Shown piece after piece: positions 1 through 6,452 of a DNA stretch of 8,613 nucleotides (position 1 is the stretch's first letter; every line of letters begins with the position of its first letter). Under the pieces are notes generated by a model that worked only from the letters and a program-made list of their open reading frames with translations, was not told the origin of the DNA and ran no database searches. The DNA comes from Alphaproteobacteria bacterium (GTDB taxonomy: Bacteria > Pseudomonadota > Alphaproteobacteria > Puniceispirillales > Puniceispirillaceae): assembly GCA_016780695.1 (NCBI GenBank), contig JADHLK010000060.1:1-8613 (forward strand), given 5' to 3'. The translations under genes were made by a program, and so were the position numbers.

Positions 1-1037
1 CGCATGAGGAGGAACTGCATCAGAATACCCGCGATTGGGGCGCCAAAAACAAGGTGCCGGTCTATGAGCGGATGGGAATTGGCCATCAGGTTGCTGCCGA
101 GCTGGGCTATGCCACCCCGGGGGCTTTTGCGGTGCATTTTGACGGGCATATCTCTCAGCTGGGCACTTACGGCACGCTGGCTATCGGCGTGCGGCGGCAT
201 TTGCTGGAAGCCTTTGTCAAAGAATATATCAAGCTGAAAGTGCCGGCCACGACGCGCATCAATCTGAACGGCAAGCTACAGCCCGGCGTCACCGCCCGTG
301 ATATTTTTCATCATATTGTGCGGGTGGTCGGCCCATCTGGCTGTCGCGGCACGGTCATGGAGCTGGGCGGCTCAGCCCTGCAGCATTTATCACTCGAAGG
401 GCGGCAGACGATCACCTGCCTTGCTATGTTCACCGGCGCGATCACCGCCATTATCAACCCGGATCAAACGGCGCTGGATTATGCCTTGCCGCGTGCCCGG
501 CTGGGCCTGGAGGTGCAATTTTCGGATGCGGATGCAGACTATGCGGCGGTGCATGATATTGATGTCTCGCATCTGGCCCCGATTGTGGTAATACCGCCGA
601 ACCCGGCCAATACCCGTGATTTGACTGATTTTGCCGGCACCGAGATTCATCTGGGCTATCTGGGTTCTTGTGCGTCCGGGCGGCTGGAAGATTTGCGCAT
701 GGCTGCTGAGGTGCTGGAGGGGCGGCAGATAAAGCCGGGCTTTCAGCTGCATGTTGTGCCAACCAGCCAGTCGATCATGGAACAGGCCGCCCGCGAGGGG
801 ACATTGGCAACCCTGATAGCAGCTGGTGCCTATGTAACCTCCTCCTCTTGCGATTATTGTTTTGGCCGGATGGGCGTGATGAGCGACGGCCAGGCCGCGG
901 TCTCTACCGGCACCTTGAATGTGCGCGGACGCATGGGCAGTCCTGATTCAGAGATCTATATCGTCAACGCGGCAGCCGTGGCAGCCGCGGCGATAGAGGG
1001 CTGTATTGCTGACCCGCGCAAATATCTGAAGGTCTGA
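1..1037 (+). CDS. Aconitase/isopropylmalate dehydratase-family large subunit, divergent (5' truncated by window edge)
   Basis: The reading frame is open from base 3 with no start, so the gene begins outside the window; 344 residues are visible against about 420 for a LeuC-type subunit, so roughly 75-80 N-terminal residues are missing. The protein would bind a [4Fe-4S] cluster and, with the small subunit just downstream, hydrate or dehydrate a diacid. All three cluster cysteines are present: Cys in GSCAS (669-671) and the pair in CDYC (849-851 and 858-860). GHQV, PDQ and NGKLQPGVTARD also fit LeuC. Several canonical catalytic positions differ: GDSHT reads FDGHI (near 138-152), the CNMAxE segment reads TCLAMF, and GSCTN reads GSCAS. 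The fold assignment is firm; the substrate is not leucine-pathway isopropylmalate with any confidence. A GTG at 54 is internal. It ends 2 bp before the small-subunit gene. Confidence 0.88.
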   Translation, partial: HEEELHQNTRDWGAKNKVPVYERMGIGHQVAAELGYATPGAFAVHFDGHISQLGTYGTLAIGVRRHLLEAFVKEYIKLKVPATTRINLNGKLQPGVTARDIFHHIVRVVGPSGCRGTVMELGGSALQHLSLEGRQTITCLAMFTGAITAIINPDQTALDYALPRARLGLEVQFSDADADYAAVHDIDVSHLAPIVVIPPNPANTRDLTDFAGTEIHLGYLGSCASGRLEDLRMAAEVLEGRQIKPGFQLHVVPTSQSIMEQAAREGTLATLIAAGAYVTSSSCDYCFGRMGVMSDGQAAVSTGTLNVRGRMGSPDSEIYIVNAAAVAAAAIEGCIADPRKYLKV

Positions 1038-1039
1038 AG

Positions 1040-1564
1040 ATGGGGCTTGCTAATCTTAACGGCCGGGTGGCCTGGATTTTTGAAGAAACAGATTTTGATG
1101 TTGACCAGATTGTCGGGGTTAAAAACATCAAAATCAAGGATGCTGATGAGCTGGCCAGGCTGGCCATGGCGGAATATGAGGCAGATTTTGCCGATAAGGT
1201 GAAGCCGGGCGATCTGCTGATCGGCAATGTGAATTTTGGCTATGGCCATCCGCATTATCCGCCGATGATAGCGATGCGCAAGCTGGGCATTGCCGGGGTG
1301 CTGGCTGAGAGCTTTGCCCCGGGCTATTGGCGCGGCGAGATAGCGATGGGCTTTCCGCAAATCCCCTGCCCGGGAATTCTGGGCCGGGTGGCGCGCTGGG
1401 ATGAGCTGGAAATCATCTGGCAGGACAATCTGGTCCGCAATGTCACACAAGGCACTGAATTCGGCTTTGAGCCGCTGCCAGAAGGTGATCTGCTGATGCT
1501 GGAAGCTGGCGGTATCGTTGGATATTTGCATGAACGAAACAAGAGGGAGCAGGCTGATGGCTGA
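1040..1564 (+). CDS. Aconitase/isopropylmalate dehydratase-family small (swivel) subunit, divergent
   Basis: 174 residues, a normal size for a LeuD-type swivel-domain subunit. It should close the active site over the iron-sulfur cluster of the large subunit encoded 2 bp upstream. The N-terminal GRVAWIF-TDFDVDQIVG segment matches the usual GxVxxfxxxnxDTDxI start, and PGDLLIGNVNFGYG followed by AMRKLGIAGVLAESFA matches the LeuD core. The striking feature is residues 67-75, GYGHPHYPP, where LeuD and aconitases have GCGSSREHA: the Ser and Arg that normally hold the substrate carboxylate are absent. An AAGG at 1029-1032 sits 7 nt before the ATG and supports this start. The 3' end overlaps the lyase gene by 8 bp, so the three genes are probably translationally coupled. 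The family call is good; the substrate is unknown. Confidence 0.85.
   Translation: MGLANLNGRVAWIFEETDFDVDQIVGVKNIKIKDADELARLAMAEYEADFADKVKPGDLLIGNVNFGYGHPHYPPMIAMRKLGIAGVLAESFAPGYWRGEIAMGFPQIPCPGILGRVARWDELEIIWQDNLVRNVTQGTEFGFEPLPEGDLLMLEAGGIVGYLHERNKREQADG
1543..1549 (+). promoter_or_regulatory. Shine-Dalgarno site that sets the lyase start at 1557
   Basis: GAGGGAG lies 7 nt upstream of the ATG at 1557, inside the end of the small-subunit gene. The in-frame ATG at 1518 has no comparable site and would add 13 residues unlike the family N-terminus. A second in-frame ATG at 1572 has GAGGG at 1563-1567 with 4-nt spacing and remains a possible alternative. Confidence 0.6.
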
Positions 1565-2426
1565 GGGAAACATGGCTGAATTTGCACGCAAGGTGCGCGC
1601 AGGTGAAACCCAATTTGTGGCAGGCTGTTATGATGCCATGTCCGGCTTGTTGGCACAAAAGGCCGGTTTCAAGGCGGTGATGTCCTCTGGCTTTGCGGTA
1701 TCCGCCAGCCATCTGGGTTTCCCGGATGTGGAGCTCTATACAATGAGCGAAAATCTGGCCGTGGTGCGCAATATCACCGCCGCTGTCTCGGTCCCGCTGA
1801 TAGCGGATACCGATACCGGCTATGGCAATGCTATCAATGTCATGCGCACCGTGCGGGAGTTTGAGAATGCCGGGGTGGCCGGCATGATATTTGAGGATCA
1901 ACTCTCGCCGAAAAAATGCGCCGCCTGTGCCAATCGTATTGAATTAATCCCGCCTGTTGAGGCAGTGGCCAAAATCCGCGCTGCGGTAGAGGCCCGCCAG
2001 AATAAGGATGTGCTGATCATTGCCCGCACGGATGAGCTGGAAGAAGCAGATGCTATTGCCCGCGCCAAGCTCTATGTTGAGGCTGGAGCCGATCTGATTC
2101 AGCCGATCAGCCGCTGTTTCAGCGATCATGACGGGCTGAAACGGCTGCGGGAGGCGTGCGGTGTGCCCCTCTCCTTGCAAATTCTGGGCTGGCTGGAAAG
2201 TGATTTGAGCGCCGATCAGATAAGAGAGGTGGCCGGGCTGGCCTGCTATCCGCTGGTTGGGCTGATGAGCGCGGCAAAAAGCCTGCAGGAAAATTATGCC
2301 GGCCTGGCCCGCGATCTGTCCTCAGCCAATCTGCCGCATCCGAAAATGAGCATGGATGAGTTCCGCCAGTTCATTGGCTTTGAGGAAATCGAAAAGGAAC
2401 AGGAACGTTTCTTGCTGACCGAATAG
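1557..2426 (+). CDS. PEP mutase/isocitrate lyase superfamily C-C lyase (2-methylisocitrate lyase or dimethylmalate lyase-like)
   Basis: A 289-residue TIM-barrel enzyme of the family that cleaves 2-hydroxy-diacids into a 2-oxoacid and a shorter acid. Visible motifs in order: GCYDAMSG (23-30, substrate/metal loop), SSGFAVSAS (43-51), DTDTGYGN (84-91, Mg2+-binding Asp pair), FEDQ (112-115), SPKKCAAC (117-124) with Cys121 in the catalytic loop position, and ARTDE (156-160). A Cys in this loop is typical of lyases rather than phosphonate mutases. However, lyases usually read K-R/K-C-G-H, and here Gly-His is Ala-Ala. The gene overlaps the small-subunit gene by 8 bp, which argues that it consumes or produces the dehydratase product; the same pairing occurs for dimethylmalate dehydratase and lyase in nicotinate fermentation. 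Oxaloacetate decarboxylase-like or methylisocitrate lyase activity are alternatives. The start is chosen from the Shine-Dalgarno site and family N-terminus. Confidence 0.82.
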   Translation: MAEGNMAEFARKVRAGETQFVAGCYDAMSGLLAQKAGFKAVMSSGFAVSASHLGFPDVELYTMSENLAVVRNITAAVSVPLIADTDTGYGNAINVMRTVREFENAGVAGMIFEDQLSPKKCAACANRIELIPPVEAVAKIRAAVEARQNKDVLIIARTDELEEADAIARAKLYVEAGADLIQPISRCFSDHDGLKRLREACGVPLSLQILGWLESDLSADQIREVAGLACYPLVGLMSAAKSLQENYAGLARDLSSANLPHPKMSMDEFRQFIGFEEIEKEQERFLLTE

Positions 2427-2455
2427 GAGGCTGGCGTAATCCGGTCTGCCTGCAA

Positions 2456-2468
2456 CCTTGGAACAAGG
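2456..2468 (+). other. Small stem-loop in the 53-bp spacer before the acyl-CoA dehydrogenase gene
   Basis: CCTTG-GAA-CAAGG is a perfect 5-bp inverted repeat with a 3-nt loop. It ends 11 nt before the ATG at 2480 and contains the only AAGG-like ribosome site there (2465-2468); a TTTT run follows at 2472-2475. It could weaken translation of the next gene or be a partial terminator between the two modules. The stem is short, so chance is possible. Confidence 0.3.
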
Positions 2469-2479
2469 CCCTTTTCATC

Positions 2480-3703
2480 ATGGATTTTCACCTGAGCGAA
2501 AAAACCACAGAGCTGCGTGACCGCCTGACCCGTTTCATGGAGGCGCATATTCTGCCGGCCGAGCAGCCCTTTCGCGATTATATGCACAAGACCGGGAACA
2601 AATGGGTCACCCCGCCGCTGATTGAGGATTTGAAAGAAAAGGCGCAGCAGGAAGGGCTGTGGAACCTGTTTGTGCCGCTGGCCCATGGCGGCACGCTCAG
2701 CAATCTGGACTATGCCCCGCTGGCTGAGGTCATGGGGCGGGTCTGGTGGTCGCCGGAGGTTTTCAACTGCAATGCCCCGGATAGCGGCAATATGGAAACG
2801 CTGTTGCTTTATGGCAGTGAGGCCCAAAAAGAGCGCTGGCTGAAGCCGCTACTGGCTGGCCAAATCCGCTCCGGCTTTGCGATGACTGAGCCAGATGTCG
2901 CCTCTTCTGATGCAACCAATATCCGCACCTCTATTGTGCAGGACGGAGACTCCTATCTCATCAATGGCCGCAAATGGTATACCACCGGAGCGATGCGCGA
3001 AAGCTGCGAGATTCTGATCGTGATGGGCCAGAGCGATCCAGAAAATGAAAACCGCCATCAGCGCCAATCGATGATTCTGGTGCCGAAAAATACGCCCGGG
3101 GTGACGGTGGTTCGCCATGTTACCAATTTCGGCTATGATGATGCGCCGTTTGGCGAGCCGGAGCTGTTATTTGAAAATGTGCGCGTGCCGGCGGAAAATA
3201 TGCTGCTCGGCGAGGGGCGCGGTTTTGAGATAGCCCAAGGCCGGCTGGGGCCGGGGCGGATTCACCATTGTATGCGCCTGATCGGAGCAGCCCAGCGGGC
3301 CTTGGAGCTGATGCTGGACCGGGTGGAAAAGCGCACGACTTTTGGCCGCCCTCTCTCACAGCACCAGTCAGTGCGTGAGGATATTGCCCGTTCCTGGTCC
3401 GAGATTGAACAGGCCCGGCTGCTAACGCTGAAAGCTGCTTATATGATTGATCAAAATGGAAGCAAAGCGGCCCGCGATCATATTGCTGCGATTAAGATTA
3501 TCGTGCCCTCCATGGCCCAGACCGTTATTGACCGGGCGATTCAGATTCATGGCGGCATGGGTCTGACTGAGGATTTGCCACTGGCAGAATTGTTCAACTA
3601 TGCGCGCCAAATCCGTCTGGCAGACGGGCCGGATCAGGTGCATATGATGGCTCTTGGTCGCCAGCTGGTGCGCGCCTGGCACGCTGAAGATACGGCCCCA
3701 TGA
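2480..3703 (+). CDS. Acyl-CoA dehydrogenase, ACAD10/ACAD11 (LvaC-like) type
   Basis: A 407-residue FAD-dependent acyl-CoA dehydrogenase fold. The start (MDFHLSEKTTELRDRL) matches the family, although the ribosome site is weak. Landmarks: AMTEPDVASSD (134-144, FAD/substrate motif), NGRKWYTTGA (162-171), GPGRIHHCMR (257-266), KRTTFGRPLSQHQ (284-296), IHGGMGLTED (356-365) and ADGPDQVH (381-388). The last motif takes the place of the YEGT segment that holds the catalytic Glu of ordinary dehydrogenases, and ADGPDxVH is characteristic of the ACAD10/11 group. In known relatives (LvaC of Pseudomonas, ACAD10/11) the enzyme acts on 4-phosphoacyl-CoA, eliminating phosphate to give an enoyl-CoA. The kinase required for that is the next gene, joined by an ATGA overlap. 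A plain dehydrogenase role cannot be excluded. Confidence 0.9.
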   Translation: MDFHLSEKTTELRDRLTRFMEAHILPAEQPFRDYMHKTGNKWVTPPLIEDLKEKAQQEGLWNLFVPLAHGGTLSNLDYAPLAEVMGRVWWSPEVFNCNAPDSGNMETLLLYGSEAQKERWLKPLLAGQIRSGFAMTEPDVASSDATNIRTSIVQDGDSYLINGRKWYTTGAMRESCEILIVMGQSDPENENRHQRQSMILVPKNTPGVTVVRHVTNFGYDDAPFGEPELLFENVRVPAENMLLGEGRGFEIAQGRLGPGRIHHCMRLIGAAQRALELMLDRVEKRTTFGRPLSQHQSVREDIARSWSEIEQARLLTLKAAYMIDQNGSKAARDHIAAIKIIVPSMAQTVIDRAIQIHGGMGLTEDLPLAELFNYARQIRLADGPDQVHMMALGRQLVRAWHAEDTAP

Positions 3704-4728
3704 CCCGCTTGCCAGCGTTGGACAAGAACCGGCTGGCCGCCTATTTGGAAGCCGAATTGCCCGAATTTTCAGGTTTGCAGGAAATCACCGGCTTTGCTGA
3801 TGGCCAGTCCAACCCGACCTATTTGCTCACTGCCAGAAGCGGGCGTTTCGTTTTGCGCCGCAAGCCGGCCGGGCAGTTGCTGAAATCAGCCCATGCGGTG
3901 GATCGCGAATATCGGGTCATGCGGGCTTTGGCCGATAGTCCGGTGCCGGTGCCGGAAATGCTGCATTTATGCCTCGATGAGACGATCATCGGTTCGGTAT
4001 TTTTTGTGATGCGCTTTGTTGCCGGGCGCACCTTTTGGAACCCGGCCCTGCCAGAGCTGGACCCACCCAGCCGGGCGCGCTGCTATGATCAGATGAACAA
4101 GGCTCTGGTCGCAATCCATTCAGTTGATCCAGACATGGCCGGGCTATCAGATTTCGGCAAGCCGGGTAATTATTTTGACCGCCAGATCAGCCGCTGGACA
4201 GACCAGTATCGCAAATCAGAGACCGAGATTATTCCCGATATGGAAGCGGTGATCAGCTGGCTGGAAGCAAACCGCATCCCGGATGACGGGCGGGCAGGGC
4301 TGGTGCATGGGGATTACCGAATCGATAATATGATTTTTTCCGAAACCGGCGATCAGCTGCTGGCGGTGCTGGATTGGGAATTATCGACACTGGGCCATCC
4401 TTTTGCCGATCTGGCCTATCAATGCGCGGTTTGGCGGATGCCACCCAGCCGGGTGTTGCATGGGCTAAGATCAGCTGACCGGGCCCAGCTCGGCATCCCG
4501 GATGATGCCGCCTATATCGCCGATTATTGCCGCCGCATGGGGCTGGACGGAATAGATAATTGGCCCTTTTATCTGGTGTTTAGCCTGTTCCGTCTGGCGG
4601 CGATTGTGCAGGGGGTGAAAAAGCGGGCGCTGGATGGTAACGCTGCCAGCAGCCATGCAACAGAGGTGGGCGCGCTGGTCTTCCCACTGGCCGCCGAGGC
4701 CGCCCATATAGCTGAATTTGGCAGCTGA
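3700..4728 (+). CDS. Aminoglycoside phosphotransferase-like kinase, ACAD10/11 N-domain or LvaA type
   Basis: 342 residues with the APH/choline-kinase fold. Visible motifs: GFADGQSNPTY (31-41, nucleotide loop), VLRRKP (51-56, with the ATP-binding Lys), DREYRV (68-73, paired Glu), HGDYRIDN (203-210, catalytic loop with Asp205 and Asn210) and LDWELSTLGHP (224-234, Mg2+-binding Asp). LDWELSTLG and FADLAYQ are typical of the ACAD10/11-linked branch rather than antibiotic-resistance kinases. Its ATG overlaps the dehydrogenase stop (ATGA), which implies coupled production. By analogy with LvaA it would phosphorylate the hydroxyl of a hydroxyacyl-CoA, priming it for phosphate loss in the partner enzyme. 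In vertebrates the two activities are fused in one protein; here they are separate genes. It is not expected to confer aminoglycoside resistance. Confidence 0.88.
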   Translation: MTRLPALDKNRLAAYLEAELPEFSGLQEITGFADGQSNPTYLLTARSGRFVLRRKPAGQLLKSAHAVDREYRVMRALADSPVPVPEMLHLCLDETIIGSVFFVMRFVAGRTFWNPALPELDPPSRARCYDQMNKALVAIHSVDPDMAGLSDFGKPGNYFDRQISRWTDQYRKSETEIIPDMEAVISWLEANRIPDDGRAGLVHGDYRIDNMIFSETGDQLLAVLDWELSTLGHPFADLAYQCAVWRMPPSRVLHGLRSADRAQLGIPDDAAYIADYCRRMGLDGIDNWPFYLVFSLFRLAAIVQGVKKRALDGNAASSHATEVGALVFPLAAEAAHIAEFGS

Positions 4729-4765
4729 GAACCGGCTTTTCCGGCCGCTGGTTTTCAGCCAAACA

Positions 4766-4772
4766 GGAGAGG
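4766..4772 (+). promoter_or_regulatory. Shine-Dalgarno site that sets the acyl-CoA synthetase start at 4778
   Basis: GGAGAGG lies 5 nt before the ATG at 4778. The frame is open further upstream to a TTG at 4718, but those 20 codons overlap the end of the kinase gene, lack a ribosome site and do not resemble the family. The protein from 4778 begins MLGQMMHRPL, as synthetases of this group usually do. Confidence 0.8.
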
Positions 4773-4777
4773 AAAAA

Positions 4778-6445
4778 ATGCTTGGACAGATGATGCACCG
4801 GCCCTTGTGCACGACCACCATACTCAGCCATGCCAGGACTGCTTTTCCAGCTGCCCGGATTATCTCGCGCGGGCAGGATAAGAGCGTATCCCATTTTGAT
4901 TTTGGCCAGCTGTCCGGGCGCGTGGCCCAGCTGGCCAACTGGCTGGTTGCACAGGCGATTGGCGTGGGCGACCGGGTGGCAACATTGGCCTGGAATGATC
5001 ATCGCCATCTGGAACTCTATTACGCAATCGCCGGTATCGGGGCGGTGTGCCATACGGTGAATCCGCGTCTACCAGTGGATAATATCGCCTATATTATAGA
5101 GCACGCCGAAGATCGGCTACTTTTTGTAGATCCGGGCTTTTTGCCGCTACTGCCAGATATTCTGGCCAAGGTGAAAAACCCGCCTGAGATTGTCCTGCTA
5201 TCCGAACTTGCGGGCAGTGCGGCGGCGCGGCAAGCGATAGCGGCGCATGATCTGGGCACTTATGAAACGCTGATCCAAGATCAGCCGGAGGCTTTTGACT
5301 GGCCGGAATTTGATGAGAATACCGCCTGCGGTATTTGCTATACCTCCGGGACAACCGGCAACCCTAAGGGCGTTCTTTATTCGCACCGCTCCACCGTGCT
5401 GCACGCGATGCAGGTGGCGATTTCCTTTTCCTCTATTCTGCGGGAGGGGCAAAGGGTGCTTTCGCTGGTGCCGCTGTTTCATGTCAATGCCTGGGGGCTG
5501 CCCTATACCTGTGCGCTGGTGGGGGCCTCACCTGTTTTTGCCGGCCCGCATCTGGACGGGGAAAGCCTGTTTGAGTTGATGCAGGCAGAACAGGTCAATT
5601 CGGTATGGGGGGTGCCGACCGTGCTGACCAGCCTGTTACAAGAGATTGACAAGAGAGGGTGCCTGCCTGCCGGTTTTGACAATATTCTGGTTGGTGGCTC
5701 AGCCGTCTCCGCCTCTTTTATAGAGGCTTATGAAAAGCTGGGTATAAGCGTGAACCATGCTTGGGGCATGACAGAAATGAACCCGATTGGCACGCAAGGC
5801 TCTATTGCCCCGGAAATGCAGCAGCTGCCGCGGGCCGAGCTAACCCGCTTAAAACTGCGTCAAGGCCGCAAGATTTTTGGCATTGAAATGAAGCTGGTTG
5901 ATCAGGCCGGCCAAGAGATCGCTCAAGATGGCAGGCAATCAGGTGAGCTGCTGGTGCGCAGCAATACAACCGCCGCCCAATATTTCAAAAATCCGCAAGC
6001 CACCGCAGAGGCCTTTGATGCAGAAGGCTGGTTCCGCACCGGCGATATTGCCAATATTGATGCGACCGGCAATTTGCTGATCACCGACCGAGCCAAGGAT
6101 TTGATTAAATCAGGCGGCGAGTGGATCAGCTCTCTTGAGCTGGAGAATATCATCCTGTCGCACGCGGCGATTGCAGATTGTGCGGTGGTCGCAGCAGCGC
6201 ATGAAAAATGGGATGAACGCCCCTTGATAGTGGCCGTGCCGAAACGCAATCCGGCGGATTATTCTGCCGCTGACAAAGACGCTCTTTTTGCCGAATTGCT
6301 GGATTTATTGCGCCAGAATCTGCCCAAATGGCAATTGCCGGACGGGCTGGTTCTGCTGGATCAGCTGCCATTGACAGCGACCGGCAAAATATCAAAAATC
6401 AAGCTGCGGGAGCAGTTCCATACCTACTTTTCCAAAGCGGAGTGA
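4778..6445 (+). CDS. AMP-forming acyl-CoA synthetase (fatty-acid CoA ligase family)
   Basis: 555 residues of the ANL superfamily, which adenylates a carboxylic acid with ATP and transfers it to CoA. Core motifs are intact: YTSGTTGNPKG (188-198, P-loop-like), HAWGMTEMNP (327-336, A5), FRTGD (419-423, A7), DRAKDLIKSGGEWISS (437-452, A8 hinge) and PLTATGKISK (531-540), with Lys537 as the expected catalytic lysine. The short N-terminus beginning MLGQMMHRPL is typical of medium/long-chain synthetases such as those annotated as FadD-like or AlkK-like. There is no membrane segment, so it is likely cytosolic. It lies 49 bp after the kinase gene and 7 bp before the next gene. In context it corresponds to LvaE, supplying the CoA ester that the kinase and dehydrogenase would use. 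Chain length cannot be read from the sequence. Confidence 0.93.
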   Translation: MLGQMMHRPLCTTTILSHARTAFPAARIISRGQDKSVSHFDFGQLSGRVAQLANWLVAQAIGVGDRVATLAWNDHRHLELYYAIAGIGAVCHTVNPRLPVDNIAYIIEHAEDRLLFVDPGFLPLLPDILAKVKNPPEIVLLSELAGSAAARQAIAAHDLGTYETLIQDQPEAFDWPEFDENTACGICYTSGTTGNPKGVLYSHRSTVLHAMQVAISFSSILREGQRVLSLVPLFHVNAWGLPYTCALVGASPVFAGPHLDGESLFELMQAEQVNSVWGVPTVLTSLLQEIDKRGCLPAGFDNILVGGSAVSASFIEAYEKLGISVNHAWGMTEMNPIGTQGSIAPEMQQLPRAELTRLKLRQGRKIFGIEMKLVDQAGQEIAQDGRQSGELLVRSNTTAAQYFKNPQATAEAFDAEGWFRTGDIANIDATGNLLITDRAKDLIKSGGEWISSLELENIILSHAAIADCAVVAAAHEKWDERPLIVAVPKRNPADYSAADKDALFAELLDLLRQNLPKWQLPDGLVLLDQLPLTATGKISKIKLREQFHTYFSKAE

Positions 6446-6452
6446 CAAGACC

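Noticed and set aside
54..59. GTG at 54 as the start of the large subunit
   Set aside because: The frame is open to the window edge with family-like sequence before it, so the true start lies outside the window.
1518..1556. Upstream ATG extending the lyase by 13 residues
   Set aside because: No ribosome site precedes it, the added residues do not match the family, and the ATG at 1557 has a well-placed GAGGGAG.
1..1564. Leucine biosynthesis leuCD
   Set aside because: Key active-site motifs of isopropylmalate isomerase are altered in both subunits, there is no leuB neighbour, and the linked genes are catabolic.
956..1591. A 211-codon - strand open frame opposite the hydro-lyase genes
   Set aside because: It lies across three genes with clear family motifs on the + strand and has no recognisable product.
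3700..4728. Aminoglycoside resistance gene
   Set aside because: The kinase motifs are those of the ACAD10/11-linked branch, and the gene overlaps an acyl-CoA dehydrogenase, so a metabolic kinase is far more likely.
4718..4777. Upstream TTG extending the acyl-CoA synthetase by 20 residues
   Set aside because: It overlaps the kinase gene end and lacks a ribosome site; the ATG at 4778 has a strong one and gives a typical N-terminus.
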